From Ophiobolus disseminans (Eukaryota > Ascomycota > Dothideomycetes > Pleosporales > Phaeosphaeriaceae), in NCBI GenBank assembly GCA_010093685.1, contig MU006232.1:1095258-1144047 (forward strand): DNA of 48,790 nucleotides. Reading direction: 5' to 3'. The notes under the pieces were generated by a model. The model searched no databases and was not told where the DNA came from. It saw only the letters and a program-made list of their open reading frames with translations. Below are positions 33,001 to 44,606 of this stretch, one piece after another. The position numbers and the translations under genes are program-made. How positions within the stretch are numbered: the first letter of the stretch is position 1; each line of letters opens with the position of its first letter.

Positions 33001-33683
33001 GCCTACCAATCTTGGCATAATCTGCATCGATTCCGTCCGTTTGGATATATCTAATCAGTCGGTACTCATGGATGGAGCACGTTCAAGCATGGGTGAAGAA
33101 GTGCTCTGAAAGGGCTGTTACTATCCAGATGCAGAAAGACGAGCTGCGTTTCTGGATATCACTTTTGCCTGCGTTTGCAGAGCGATGTCGTCAGTGGCAA
33201 CACAAGCCTTGCTGCGAATACACAGCCTGGAAAAGGATTCCTATCTCCTCAGAGCTAGGTGAACGCTTCATGTGTACCTGCGGCCTCGGCGTCTTTCCAA
33301 GCAACTACCTTGCGGACCTCAAAGGCTTCAAAGAGCTTTCTGCATACGCTGTTCGGATCGCTATACCCCTCATCTTTGCTTCACCCATTAGCCTTGACGT
33401 CATTGACGCGTTCTCCAATATTTCTGACATAGAATCGAAGCCGACACCTGCCTATTCAACTATATCACAGCATGAAAGGCGTTCGATATCTCGACTTAAC
33501 AAACTCGATGTAAAGAAAGGGACTTGCTTTATGTGTGGTACGAAGGGTGAGGGTGAAAAATCTACCCTGCAGAAATGTGCCGGTTGCCAGTTCGCACAGT
33601 ACTGCTCGAAGAAATGCCAGGCCCAGGACTGGAAGGAGGAGCACAAGCATATCTGCAAGAAGTTGAAAATATTAAACAGCTGA

Positions 33684-33885
33684 CCCGTCATGAAGGCAGC
33701 CGCGGCAGCAGTTGGTCTCCGGTACTATGTTCGTGCGATATCTTACGGCGGACGGCTGGCTGGAGCTGGCCACGATCTGCTGTGCAATATAATTGAATGT
33801 AATGGCAGCTTCAACGAACTCAAAATTTGGCTTGTCACACTCCTTCATTGCCATTGCTCTTTGTTGCTGTGTCAAACGTGCGATT
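33684..33885. other. Downstream region of the MYND gene
   Basis: About 200 bp of 3' flank. No supported gene. Confidence 0.4.
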
Positions 33886-34502
33886 TGCTAAAGATAGACC
33901 GGCCATGATCTGGGCACCATTCGGATTGGGCCAATCTTTCTAATGAGAACGTCAGTTTCTCTGGGCCCAATATAGGTCCTTACAATAAAATTAATTAACT
34001 TAGACTAATCATTTGAGTTTTGGGATTGTTCATTGGTGGAGGTGAAAGTGTCGCAATGTGAGAACAGCGCATATACAGGAAGAATTGAAGGATTGAACTG
34101 AGGTTGTATTGAGTGAAGCTACAAACTGTATATATAGGTGTGTGGCTGTGGGCAGCGCTAGTTCAATGTAGGTAGTCGCAACTCGCTACCATACAAGCGA
34201 GGTGCAATTGCAGGTGAGGCAGGAGACACCCCAAACCGTGACAGAAAGCGTACGCGCACGGCACACCGCCACCTGAATTTCTATAGAAAAGGCATTGCGC
34301 ATTGCGCACGAGGCCCTGCATCACAGAGCATTCCCTTTCCACGCCCTCAAATAACACCAAAAACGAGGGCAGGAGGAAGGCAAGTCGATCAAAAGCTACA
34401 ACTTCGCTATATATGGTTCAAGGGGCGGTTGCGCTCTCCACCTCATTGTGGCCAATAAGAAACTGGTCCAGTTTGGACCTGTTCGCTTATCTGGATTAGT
34501 CA
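33886..34502 (+). repeat. Direct duplication, copy A (interrupted by solo LTR)
   Basis: It matches 35180-35599 in blocks: GCTAAAGATAGA at the start, a middle GGGATTGTT..GATGGAGGT-like part, and a well-conserved end (AAACTGGTCCAGTTTGGACC, CTGTTCGCTTATCTGG). The 195-bp LTR and its TSD (34044-34248) are absent from copy B, so the LTR arrived after the duplication. Confidence 0.7.
34049..34243. repeat. 195-bp solo LTR, copy 2
   Basis: TGTCGCAATG...CCGTGACA with its own TSD GAAAG (34044-34048 and 34244-34248). Same length and orientation as 29694-29888. Because each copy has a private duplication, they are two independent solo LTRs rather than the ends of one element. Confidence 0.85.
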
Positions 34503-35179
34503 CTGTTACCCTTGCAGCTCGTCAACGCGTTGCTTATATAAGCGTTAGGTCGATCTTGCACGGCCGTTGCGCACCAGGCTGCTGCCTAGCTGACTATATA
34601 TAAGAATTCTATAGTAGGTTACTACACCTTGCGGATACAAGTACAGCTTGCATAGCTTATTTAATAAACTTAAATCTGACTGTTTTATCTAGAACTAACA
34701 CAATTCTTCCTATAGATTAACGCTGTTATAAGTGTACGCCTCTAGCTATGCCTAACTTTAACAAAACAGCTAGGGCAAAAGATATAGTTTACACTCCCAT
34801 TCAAGTCTCGTCACGACCTTCATCAGTAGCTGCATCACGTCCATACACCACGCATATTCATGCCAAACCTTTGCTTAACACATGTGGGCGTTCAGCCAGA
34901 TCTTCTTCACCTTCCTGAACAGGTATGCTAGTGCTTCACGATCTCCACTGTCGACACTTTGACTTGACTTTTAGGACGGCGGGAAACGAAGAGCATAGTG
35001 GTCAGGGTGTAGCTACTGGTTAATGGCGATTGGGTAATGGCTAGTTTCAAAGGTACAGTACCTTACAGGATTGCAAGTAAAATTAATCAATTAATCTGGC
35101 TCGTTACTGTGACATCCTTAATGATATGCAATGCGTACCTTGAGGGACAGCATCTCGACGATGGCGCGCTGATTCTTTG
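34503..35179. other. Intergenic, AT-rich, no supported gene
   Basis: RIP-like AT-rich stretch around 34560-34780 between the two duplication copies. No motif recognised. Confidence 0.4.
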
Positions 35180-35599
35180 TGCTAAAGATAGATCGGCCTT
35201 GATCTGGGCACCCTTTCGATTTGAGCCATTCTATCTTTATGAGGACGTTAGCGTCGCCTTCCCTGGGGCCTGAAATAATTCCCTACAATTGACTTGGTGC
35301 ACCTGTGTTGGGATTGTTTATTGATGGAGGTAAAAGCACACGCGCACGATGGCCACGCCGCCGCCTAGTTTGATGCCGAAACAGCATTGCGCATCGGGTG
35401 ACGCATCACGGAGCGTTCCCTGTCTGCGTTCTTCAAACAACTCAAAAAGGAGGGCAGGAAGAAAGGGAGGCGCGTCGATCGAAAGCTACCTATATAAGGG
35501 TGGTTGCGCTCTCCAATCACAAGAGACATATTTGGATGCGCTCGTGGCCAATGAGAAACTGGTCCAGTTTGGACCTGTTCGCTTATCTGGCTTAGTCAT
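35180..35599 (+). repeat. Direct duplication, copy B
   Basis: Uninterrupted partner of 33886-34502. It lies just upstream of the small gene at 35675 and so may have supplied its promoter. Confidence 0.7.
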
Positions 35600-35674
35600 A
35601 TGATGAGCTACCACCCTTGTCAACGTTGAGCGTGCTTTACAACAAACTCATTGCTGCAACGCCGTCACACCACC

Positions 35675-36094
35675 ATGGAGCCCTTAACTCAGAGGTAAAG
35701 ACGTCACTTGCTGTGTGCTAAAGCTAACCCCTGCAGGAACGACACACTTGATATCGACCCTGTCCCCGAGAACATCCAAGCCTTCCGAGCTTCCTTGAAA
35801 GCAATCGATGATGACGCCAACAAACTGAAGGCCTGCGTAGCTATGCGAGATGAGCTCCTCGAGCAACAAACAGGGTTGGAGTGGCTTTTTGCATGTGCGG
35901 AAGGGGTAATAGTGGCTGAATGTCTGCATTACAGGGAGAAAAGGCGCGTTTGGTCGAGGAAACGTGATGTCAACGCCGACACTCAAGCCGAAGTTGATGT
36001 GAAACAGTGGGAGCGTTTTATTAATATAGCCAAGTCTGGAATTAAGATGAAAGAGGAGTGTCTCGCTCCTCTTACTAAGACGAGCGGGTACTAG
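35675..36094 (+). CDS. Small hypothetical protein, 125 aa
   Basis: Two exons (35675-35694 and 35737-36094) with a 42-bp intron bearing GTAAAG, a GCTAACC branch-like site and TGCAG give 125 aa. The start is MEPLTQRNDTLDIDPVPENI. The protein is mostly helical and charged (FRASLKAIDDDANKLKACVA, KQWERFINIAKSGIKMKEE) with a few Cys. There is no signal peptide or membrane segment. I do not recognise it. The proper intron and coding-like composition favour a real gene, but it lies in a repeat-rich area and may be orphan or transposon-derived. Confidence 0.45.
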
Positions 36095-36418
36095 GGTATT
36101 GAAAGGGTTTGACACTACTAATAGCCGTCAATAGGCTTGAAGTTCTGCAAGGTATTAGGTACCGCTGCTTTTAGGAACCCTGATTGGGAAGAGGCTGCAG
36201 TCAAGTTGAATCAGCTATTGTTGAGCTAGATTGCCGAAGGATGGTCCCTCAGAATATCTGCAAATCCTATCAACTTGGTCGACTTAGAACACCTCAAGAC
36301 CTAGTCTGAGAAGAACGACTATAAGAAGAAGGGTCAAAAGACATGCATTCTCAAATATTGCCCCCTCACCAAATCTGCCTTGCCAGCTAGATATGCCTTC
36401 GATTGATATAGACTGATT
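36095..36418. other. Degenerate sequence upstream of Ser-rich ORF
   Basis: Stop-broken stretch that in places continues the reading sense of the ORF at 36419 (for example KNDYKKKGQKTCILKYCPL), suggesting a longer decayed coding region. Confidence 0.3.
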
Positions 36419-37030
36419 GTGCCGGTAGAAGTTGCAGGCCAAATCCAGCTAGCTGCACACGTTAATGCTGAGAGCGCAGAAGGACGTGCAGCTTCTGCTG
36501 CAATAGTAACGTCCCCTCTAAGTGCTATCATTAATACCTCAATGTCCTCACCCTCGCCTACGTCTTCTAAGACTCAAAACTCTACTTGTAGCTCCTCTAG
36601 TTCCCCACTTTTGTCGTTAGGAAACACACCAGTACACTCACCAACCTCCGATACCTTCGCCTCATCCTGCGTTCTTAACGAATGCGAACCTACAGCGTTA
36701 TCATATCCATCCCAGGCATCCGCAGAAACTACTGCTAGAGTTGAGCCTGATACAGTCGCAGCTTCGTCACGGACATCGAAAAGGCTTCGCTCGTGCTCTA
36801 AGCTATCCTACGCGTTGCCAACGTTGCATATGGACAGTACTAGGCCGAGTACACGACGCCAATCAGCTCGACCGAAGACCGCCGCAGAATCGTCGAAATC
36901 TAGGCCTGAGCCGACGACTAGTTGCTCCTGTTTTGAAAAAGTAGCCCCTAACTTCCTCTCTGTTGTGGAGCGTAAACAGGAGACTAACACTACAGAAGAC
37001 CTAGAGGTAGTCGCGAAGTACGAGACCTAG
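36419..37030 (+). pseudogene. Ser/Thr-rich ORF, probable remnant of a larger gene
   Basis: 203 codons, low complexity: SSPSPTSSKTQNSTCSSSSS, then basic clusters (RTSKRLRSCSK, RRQSARPKTA). The first codon is a weak start, and upstream in-frame stops look like RIP products of Trp/Gln codons. It resembles a disordered region of a nuclear or transposon-encoded protein, but no domain is visible. It ends 175 bp before an LTR. Confidence 0.3.
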
Positions 37031-37205
37031 CAGGAATTGCTCTGTCTAAAGCACCTTAAGATGGTACGCTAAGTGGGCAACAACATGTATGTTATGCTAT
37101 TAGAAGTCCGAGGATCCTCTGTCCGTGCAAACTCCAAAACATCCGACACCCGATCTATTTGATCCGCTGCCGTTCGCTGCCACCAAACGGCGTCGTCTAT
37201 CGCTG

Positions 37206-37484
37206 TGTAAGGGGCCAGGCAGAAGACTGCAGAAAGGCTAGGTTTAACCGTGATAAATTCGATGGAGTCTATCTAGAGCTAGAGAGCAGGCTGACTTTAT
37301 AGCAGACTGCTGGCTTCTGGAAGTTTCTACATACATCAGCATTTGTCAGCTGTTAGAAGAACATATCTTGTTCTAGCTAGTTCCAGGACATTCCATGACG
37401 TTCTAGGACATTCCATGACGTTCCATGATGTTCCAATGAACCGAAGTGTATCCACTGAGGACAGTAGAGGTCTAACCTCTTACA
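37206..37484 (-). repeat. Gypsy-family LTR (279 bp), no target duplication
   Basis: Same family and orientation as 39545-39854 but shorter, with fewer ~11-bp motif units. Left flank CGCTG and right flank CTAAT do not match. The right edge abuts the 5'-truncated chromovirus, so this is a recombination or deletion junction rather than a clean solo LTR. Confidence 0.75.
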
Positions 37485-38325
37485 CTAATATATCTAAGCT
37501 ACGAGACAGACTTTTAAGAGCTAGAATATTTACCTCGCTAGATCTACGAGATAGCTATTATTAGATACGCATTAAGAAAGGAGACGAATAGAAAACAGTA
37601 TTCCGCACGAGATACGGACACTACGAATATACAGTGATGATATTCGGATTAACTAACGCACTAGCGACCTTCTAGTCCCTTATTAACAACGTGTTACAAA
37701 AACACCTAGATATATTCGTTATTGCATACCTAGACAACATACTAATCTACTCTAAGAATAAGAAAGAACATAAGCAACACGTTAAGATAGTGTTAGCGCT
37801 TCTTAATAAACATTACTTATAACTTAAACCGTTGAAGTTTAAGTTCTACAAGATAGAACTAGAATTCCTAGGATATATAGTAGGAATTAACAGAGTAAAA
37901 ATTAGTAATAATAAGATCCGCACTATCTAAGAGTGGGCAGAACTAAGAAATATTAAAGACATCTAAGCCTTTAACAGATTCGTTAACTTTAACTAACAGT
38001 TTGTTAAAGACTACGCTAGAATTGCTACCCTACTTACGAACCTTATAAGGAAAGACACCTCTTAGATATAGAGCGAGAAGGAAAAAGAGGCTTTCTAATT
38101 GCTTAAGGAAGCATGTATTACAGAACTAGTACTTCAAACTTTTATCTTAGGGCAACTATTAAAGATAGAAACTAACGCATTAGACTTAGCTATAGGAGCG
38201 GTCTGGTTACAAAAGCACGATGGGAAATAGCACCTAGTTACCTACTTTTCTAAGAAATTTAGTAGCTCTAAAAAACGCTATAATGTGCACAACAAGAAAC
38301 TACTCGCAATAGTAGAAGCACTTTA

Positions 38326-38829
38326 TGTAAGAATGTAAGCTTCGACAAGGTATTTCCTTATTAGGAAATGTCACGTGACTAATCACGTGACTTGCCTAAT
38401 CTAGTAATAGCTAAGTATGCTACATATATTATGCCTATTAGGCTGTTACTATCTATAGTAGCAACGCGTAATCTATTACATTATGATTGCGTAATCCATC
38501 ACATTATAATGTACAATCTATCTATACGCGTAATCTATTACATCGGATTACGCATATAGAGTGCTCTAGAACTAGATTGTATTTATAAGCAAAGAACCTT
38601 CTAGAGCTACTCTACAATGTATATAGACTCTCTTCTCTCTCTCTATAGCTTAGTGTCTAACTATCAATCTTGTAACTAGTATATACATTTTATATTACTA
38701 GTATCTTCTCTACTCTTTACCCTACTTCCGTTGCGGCTATTACGTTATTAGCACGTGATAGTAGCCTTCTACTAGAAGAGGAATAGCCTGTTTCTACATA
38801 CAGGCTACAATCCACGCCTCCTCTTAACA
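38326..38829 (-). repeat. 504-bp solo LTR with TSD CTTTA, inside RNase H
   Basis: TGTAAGAATG...CTCTTAACA on the plus strand, flanked by CTTTA (38321-38325 and 38830-38834). Removing it restores the RNase H reading (LLAIVEAL then ALEDLCGKQFRA-like sequence). Its right-hand ~80 bp are the inverted match of 48711-48790, so both belong to one LTR family. Confidence 0.85.
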
Positions 38830-39544
38830 CTTTAGCACTAGAGGATTTATGCGGAAAGCAGTTTAGAGCTTAATATCTACACTAATTATAAGAACTTAAC
38901 CTACTTCCTAACAACAAAGGCTCTTAACTGTAGGCAAGTTAGATAGTAGGAAGAAGTTAGCAGACTGAAATTCCGAATTATCTATACACCTAGCAAAGAC
39001 AATAGCTAAGCTAACGCATTAAGCTAATAATACGACGTTGCAGGCATTAAGCACGTTAACAAAGGCATTCTCCTGCAGAAACACAAGGACAGGAGTATAA
39101 GCCCCGCTACTAGGATTAATAATACCTTCGAAATTTAAGAAATTATAACGATTACCCTGCAAGTACTAGACAAATTACAGAAAGCTCTAATTAGAGACTA
39201 CTACGACAGCATAGAGTATAGACACCCTAGCGTTGTAAGAACTATAGAACTAATTAAGAGAAACTATAACTTTCTAAACATAAAGGACAAGGTTAGTTTA
39301 TACATTAAAAAGTGCGTAGACTACTAGCAAAATAAGCATAGCACGCACGCACCTTACGGAGAAATGCAAAGTATTAAACTTCTAGGAAAACCTTAGGAAG
39401 ACATATTAATAGACTTTATTATAGGACTACCGCTATCTAGAGACCCTGTAACAGAGGTTAGGTACGATAGAATATACGCAGTAGTATGCCGCCTTACAAA
39501 AGCAATTAAACTTATAATATATTATAAAGATTAGTGTAAGGCGC

Positions 39545-39854
39545 TGTAAGGGGCTAGGTAGAAGACTGCAGAAAGGCTAGGTTTAACCGTGATGAATTCG
39601 ATAGAGTCTATCTAGAGCTAGAGAGCAGGCTGACTTTATAGCAGACTGCTAGCTTCTAGAAGTTTCAACATACATAAGCATTTTGTCAGCTATTAGAAGA
39701 ATATATCTTGTTCTAGCTAGTTCCCGAGCATTCTATAACATTCTAGGACATTCTATAATGTTCTATGCTCTTTCATAATGTTCTATAATGTTCTATATTG
39801 TTCTATTAAACTAAAGTGACTCTACTAAGGATAGCAGAGGTCTAACCTCTTACA
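39545..39854 (-). repeat. 3' LTR of the full-length Gypsy element
   Basis: TGTAAGGGGC...CTCTTACA, adjoining the polypurine tract complement. The pair at 46870-47179 has equal length and high identity with transition differences. Confidence 0.9.
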
Positions 39855-42800
39855 TTACCCCCCCTCTCCAATCTATATGCAGTAGTGTTATATCTTAAGT
39901 ACTGCTCTTTATTACCTCTTCTAAATCCAGCTAGAAGCTGTTTAGAGTGTTGATTGCGGTATAGAGCAGTGAAGGCTTCCTACTTATCTAAGGCAGTATT
40001 ATCTTTAAGATTTTCTGCTGGCTCAAAGGTTGTAAGGGCATATCCAGCCTATTTAACCTTAAAGAACAGCCTATTCCTGTAGGTTACTTCAGCTATAATC
40101 TGTTCTACTTCTGATTCTAGTTCTCTATTAACTAGGACAGGTGCTAGTTAAGTGTCGTTATTAGGCTAGCTAGGGAAGGGATCTAAGGAGGCTAGCCTTA
40201 GGCGGTTAATATAGAAGACATTGTGGATACCTAGTAGTATGTTAAGCCTAACTAAGTGTAGGTTAATGACCTTAATAACTGTGTATTTGGCATTCTTCTA
40301 GTCTAGTTTCCGGTTTAGGCGGCTATTAGAGAGCTGTCTCTAGTAAGAAAGCTAGACCTTGTTATTAATTCTAAGGTTAGGCTGCTTATATCTTTTCTAG
40401 TTTACCTAATGCTCCTGTTCTTATTGTGCCTCAGCTATTGTAGTCTGCGCTATATTAAAGGCTTGCTTAAGCTTTTTAACAATAGCCTTTGCCTTGTTAT
40501 AATTAGGCAGCACACGTGCTTCTAATTCTTCTAGATCTAGTTCTTAGAAGATGTTTAGTTAGACAGGGTTAACATTATAGCTATGTTGTAGAAAGAAGAG
40601 GAAGACTCTTATTAACCTTGCTTTATGTCCCTTAATAGCAATTAAGGCTATTAGAAGGAGGTCTACCTAATTAGTTTGTGCCTAGTTAATATAAGCACGT
40701 AGATAGGTTTTAATAGTGCTGTTTACGCGCTTAGTAGACCTATTAGTCTGCGGGTGCTATGCTGTAGATAACTAGCGGGTAATGTTTATTATCTTTGTTA
40801 GGATAGCCTAGAAATAGCTAGTGAATTAGGTACTACGGTCTAACACAATAGCATCTAGCAGCTAATAATAGGTAACTACATAGCGCATGAAGTTAGCAGC
40901 AAGTGTTTCTGCTGTAGTGTCTTTTAAGGGAATAAGAACTACATCTTTGCTAAGCTAGTCTGTAACTACAAGGAGTGTTGTGCAACTATTGCTTTCTAGA
41001 AGTTCTTTAATAAAGTCTATAGAGATTTCTTTCTAGATCCTCTTAGGAAGAGGGAGTAGTTTTAGAAACCCTTGCAGCCTATCTCGCTATAGTTTAACAC
41101 GTCTACAAGTGTCGCAGTTCCTAACAAAGCGGCGTATATTATTAGACATGCTAGGCTAGAAGTAGTCTCTTGCTAAGATCTTGTATGTCCCTTCCCTTCC
41201 TAGGTAACTAGTAGCTAGTAAAGCATAAGTTTTATAGATAAGTCTTATGCGCAGTAGTTTAAGAGCAGGAACCTATTTCTAGTTGCGGTAGTGCAGAAGC
41301 GTGTTGCCTTTAACATAGCATTCTGCTATTAAGGCCTTTAGTTCTAGGTGTACTAGAAAGCGTCGTTCTCTATCTAGAACGGACTAGCGTGCTGTGCAAT
41401 AGGTCTAATCTTCCTTTACACCTTGTTTCTAGAGTTGCTCTAGGGCAGTAGGCTCTATAGGTTTAATCTAGGCAGGAAAGGCATAAATTAGCAGAATTAT
41501 GCTAGTGAAGGAAATGACAGCATCTGTAGAGTCCTCTATCTCTTCTTTAGTAGTAGTAGGCTTAAGAAGTTGTTAATACTAGTGCTTAAGGCGTGCATCT
41601 TCTGCATCTGCAGGCAGGTCTTGTTCCCTTCTTAAAAGAGTATCTGCTCTCTTATTTAGCTTCCTAGGCTAGTATTGCAGCGTGATGTTGTAGCGTCCTA
41701 AGAGAATAGACTATCTAATCTGCCTTTTATTAAGCATCCTAGGTTTAGTAAAGTACTCTAGGTTCTTGTAGTCAGTAAGAACAGTAAACTTCTCTACAGT
41801 CCAAAGTTCAGAATCCTATTCTTCTAGGCAGCGTATAATAGCTAGCATTTCCTTGTTATAGATTTTATAGTTGCATTTATAGGGGTTGTTCTTGCGTGAA
41901 AAGTAGGCGCAGGGCCTAAGTATTCCCTTGTCATTATACTAAGAGAGAATGCTACCTACAGCATAGCTAGAGGAGTCTATTTTAACTACTGTTTTCTAGT
42001 CTAGATAGAAATGCGCTAGGACAGGCTCGCTAACAAAGACAGCCTTAAGCTTGTCAAAGGCTTCTTGCTCTTGCTGTGTCTAGCGCTAGCTAACGTCTCT
42101 AGTAAGCTAGGTAAGAGGTGCTGCAATGTTAGCAAAGTCCTAAATAAAGCGCCGGTAGAAGTTAGCAAATCCTAGGAAACTGCGGACTCCTTTTACTAAT
42201 GTAGGGGCTTTCTAGTTAGTAATAGCTTTAATCTTCTTAGGGTCTATGCATAGTCTATTTTCTGCATTAATAATAAAACCTAGATACTTAGTAGTCTTGA
42301 CTTCAAATTAGCATTTGTTAATGTCTAGTTAAAGGCTAGCATTCTTAAGAGCGTCCAGGACTTTGTTGACATAGATGCGGTGTTCTTAAAGTGAGCTATT
42401 AGTGTATATTAGAACATCGTCTAGGTAAGCAGATACAAAGTCATCTAGGAAGCGACGTAAAACCTAGTTAATGTAGCGCTAAAAGGTGCTAGGAGAGCTA
42501 ACTATGCTAAAAGGAGTAATAAGCTATTTATAGAGTCTAAAGCGGGTCTAGAAAGCAGTAAGCTATTTATCTCCTTCTTAAATGCGTATCTTGTAAAAGG
42601 CTGCAATACCATCTAGTTTAGTATACTACTTAGCCTTGCAGATGTTGTTTAATGTCTTGTGGATAAGAGGCAGAGGGTATCTGTTCTTCTTAGTAATAGT
42701 ATTAAGAGCGCGGTAATCAATACACATGCGTAGGCCTCCTCCTAGTTTCTTTGCAAAGAGAACTAGGGGTGCAGCAGAAGAGCTACTAACTCTAATAAAT

Positions 42801-44606
42801 CCCTTGTCTAGTAGTGATGTAAGTTCTTTGCAGAGCACTAGTAACTTATCTCTAGACATATTGTAGAGAGGGCCCTATAGTATTTGCGGACTCTTCCTAT
42901 CTTCTTTAATAAGCTTAATACAGTAGTCTACTCTAGAGCGGTGTAGAGAGAGCTTAGCAGCTTAGTTTAGATCAAAGACTAGTAGCTAGTAGCAGTAGCT
43001 TAGTAGTAGAAGGTCTTTAATCTGCTCTAAGCTTAATTGTGCTTTAGGAGCTAAAGCCTTCTAGATGTCTGCTACAGAGGCAGTAAATACACTAACGGAC
43101 TTGTCTTTTTTAGATGCTTAAATATATCTCTGCATAGCTACTGCAGAGATCTCCTAGACTGTTAGTGTAGGAGGTAGTTCTCCTTTCTTGCTGCGGAGGC
43201 GGATACAGGTCCTCTCTAAGTAGATAAAGATAGACTTCTTTGCTAGTGCAATAGTAACATTGTGTCTGTTTAACTAGAAGCGTCTAAGCATAATATTAAA
43301 ACTAAGGTAAGTGTTCTCTATTATGTATCCCTATTCTATGCGTGTATATCCTTTAATATTATATGTAAAGTAGTAAGCTTGCCTAATAGTTCTAGTTCCT
43401 TCTACTCCTTAGAGGGTCCTTAGAGTAGGTAAATTAATGCACTAGAGTTTAGCTTTCTAGGCAAACTAGGCGCTCACTAGGGCATATGTTAAGCAACTAG
43501 AATCTAGCATTATAGATGCGTAATAAGTGTAATTAATAAGTATATGTACAGTGATTGGTTTTGCTTTTATGTAGGGTTAAAATAAGCGCTAGTTTTGCTT
43601 TATCCTCAAAGCCTTCTCCTTGTGCTCCTGCTAGTGACTTTAAGCAGAAGCTACTCTTTTTCTAACTTAGTATTCTCCTCTTCTAGCTATAGCATCTCTG
43701 CAATCTTTGTAGTTGCAACAGTAGTAGGAGAAGGGCGACGTGCAGGGGTATACTAACAGAAGCTAATAATATGTCTAGAAGCTCTACAGCGTATACACAA
43801 GCGGTTGTTCCTACGTCTCTAAATCTTGTTCTTGCTTACCCACTTAGCGCGTTAATTTCCTAGGGATTGAGCAGCATAAGCATGTGTAGGCTCCTAATCT
43901 ATACTATCGTTTTGCTGCGCGTAGCGTTAAGCGTGAGGTTAGGGTCTCTATAGTGTCTTAATAGCGTCTAGCCTTAACCCTATAGTTTAAAGTAGGGAGG
44001 TAAAAGCGCTATACTCAATTAGAAGTAGAAAGACACTAATAAGTCTCTCCTGCATAGCGTGGCTAATAGCGTTTTCTAGGAGTGAAATCTTAATAGTGTT
44101 ATTAAATGACAATACTCTAGCATTTGCTAGCTTAGTCTTAAAGCGTAGTAGAAAGCGGGCAAAAGACTTATGTGCCTTCTGCTTAATTAAGTAGACATTA
44201 GATAGAGCTTTCTTCTGTTAGTTAGGGTCGCTGTATGTGCTAGCTAAGTAATCTAGTAGTTAGGAGCCTAAACTATTCTCCTCCTCTTTCTTAGCTCTAA
44301 CAAAAGCTAAGCACATGTTCTAGGCATTGCTGCGTAGTCTAGCAAAGATGTAACGCAGCTAATCTATATCTAACCTAATACTTCTGCTATTAGTCTTGAT
44401 TTTGTTCCTTACTTCAATTTCCTATCTATCCTATTTAGAGCGTGTTCTATTAAACTCTAAGAGCTGTAGCAGTTTCTCCTTCCTTTTCTTAGACTAGGGT
44501 GCATTAAGGCTTTGTTGCAGAGCATTCTAGAGGCCTTGCATAGTCTATTAATTAATAGCATTGCTTTAAACTATTTGCTGCATAAAAGCGTGGAATGCTT
44601 ACTCTA

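Larger units (their letters stand above)
29481..33683 (+). pseudogene. DUF4470 / MYND zinc-finger protein gene split by LTR insertion
   Basis: The first exon (29481-29621, from MSLKSVHIAQ) ends inside the conserved motif LLLLGCGDIRN. The continuation ILFTVFSG resumes at 30014 after a 387-bp insertion. Next comes KLDFTCCDIEAEIIARN in the long exon from about 30113 to 32285, then 32334-32673, 32725-about 33030 and about 33050-33683. The C-terminus is a MYND finger (CFMCGTKG ... CAGCQFAQYCSKKCQAQDW ... HKHIC). Such proteins are thought to act in protein contacts; no reaction is established. TGA follows the first exon directly. Two junctions (30047/30113 and near 33050) do not join in frame by consensus splicing, which supports loss of function. 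Confidence 0.72.

Noticed and set aside
29694..34243. Treating the two 195-bp repeats as the LTRs of a single element spanning the MYND gene
   Set aside because: Each copy has its own 5-bp duplication (TGCTA, GAAAG) and the interval holds a host-type gene.
34049..34243. MITE with inverted repeats
   Set aside because: Ends are only TGTC/GACA with 5-bp duplications; no longer inverted repeat, so a solo LTR is the better reading.
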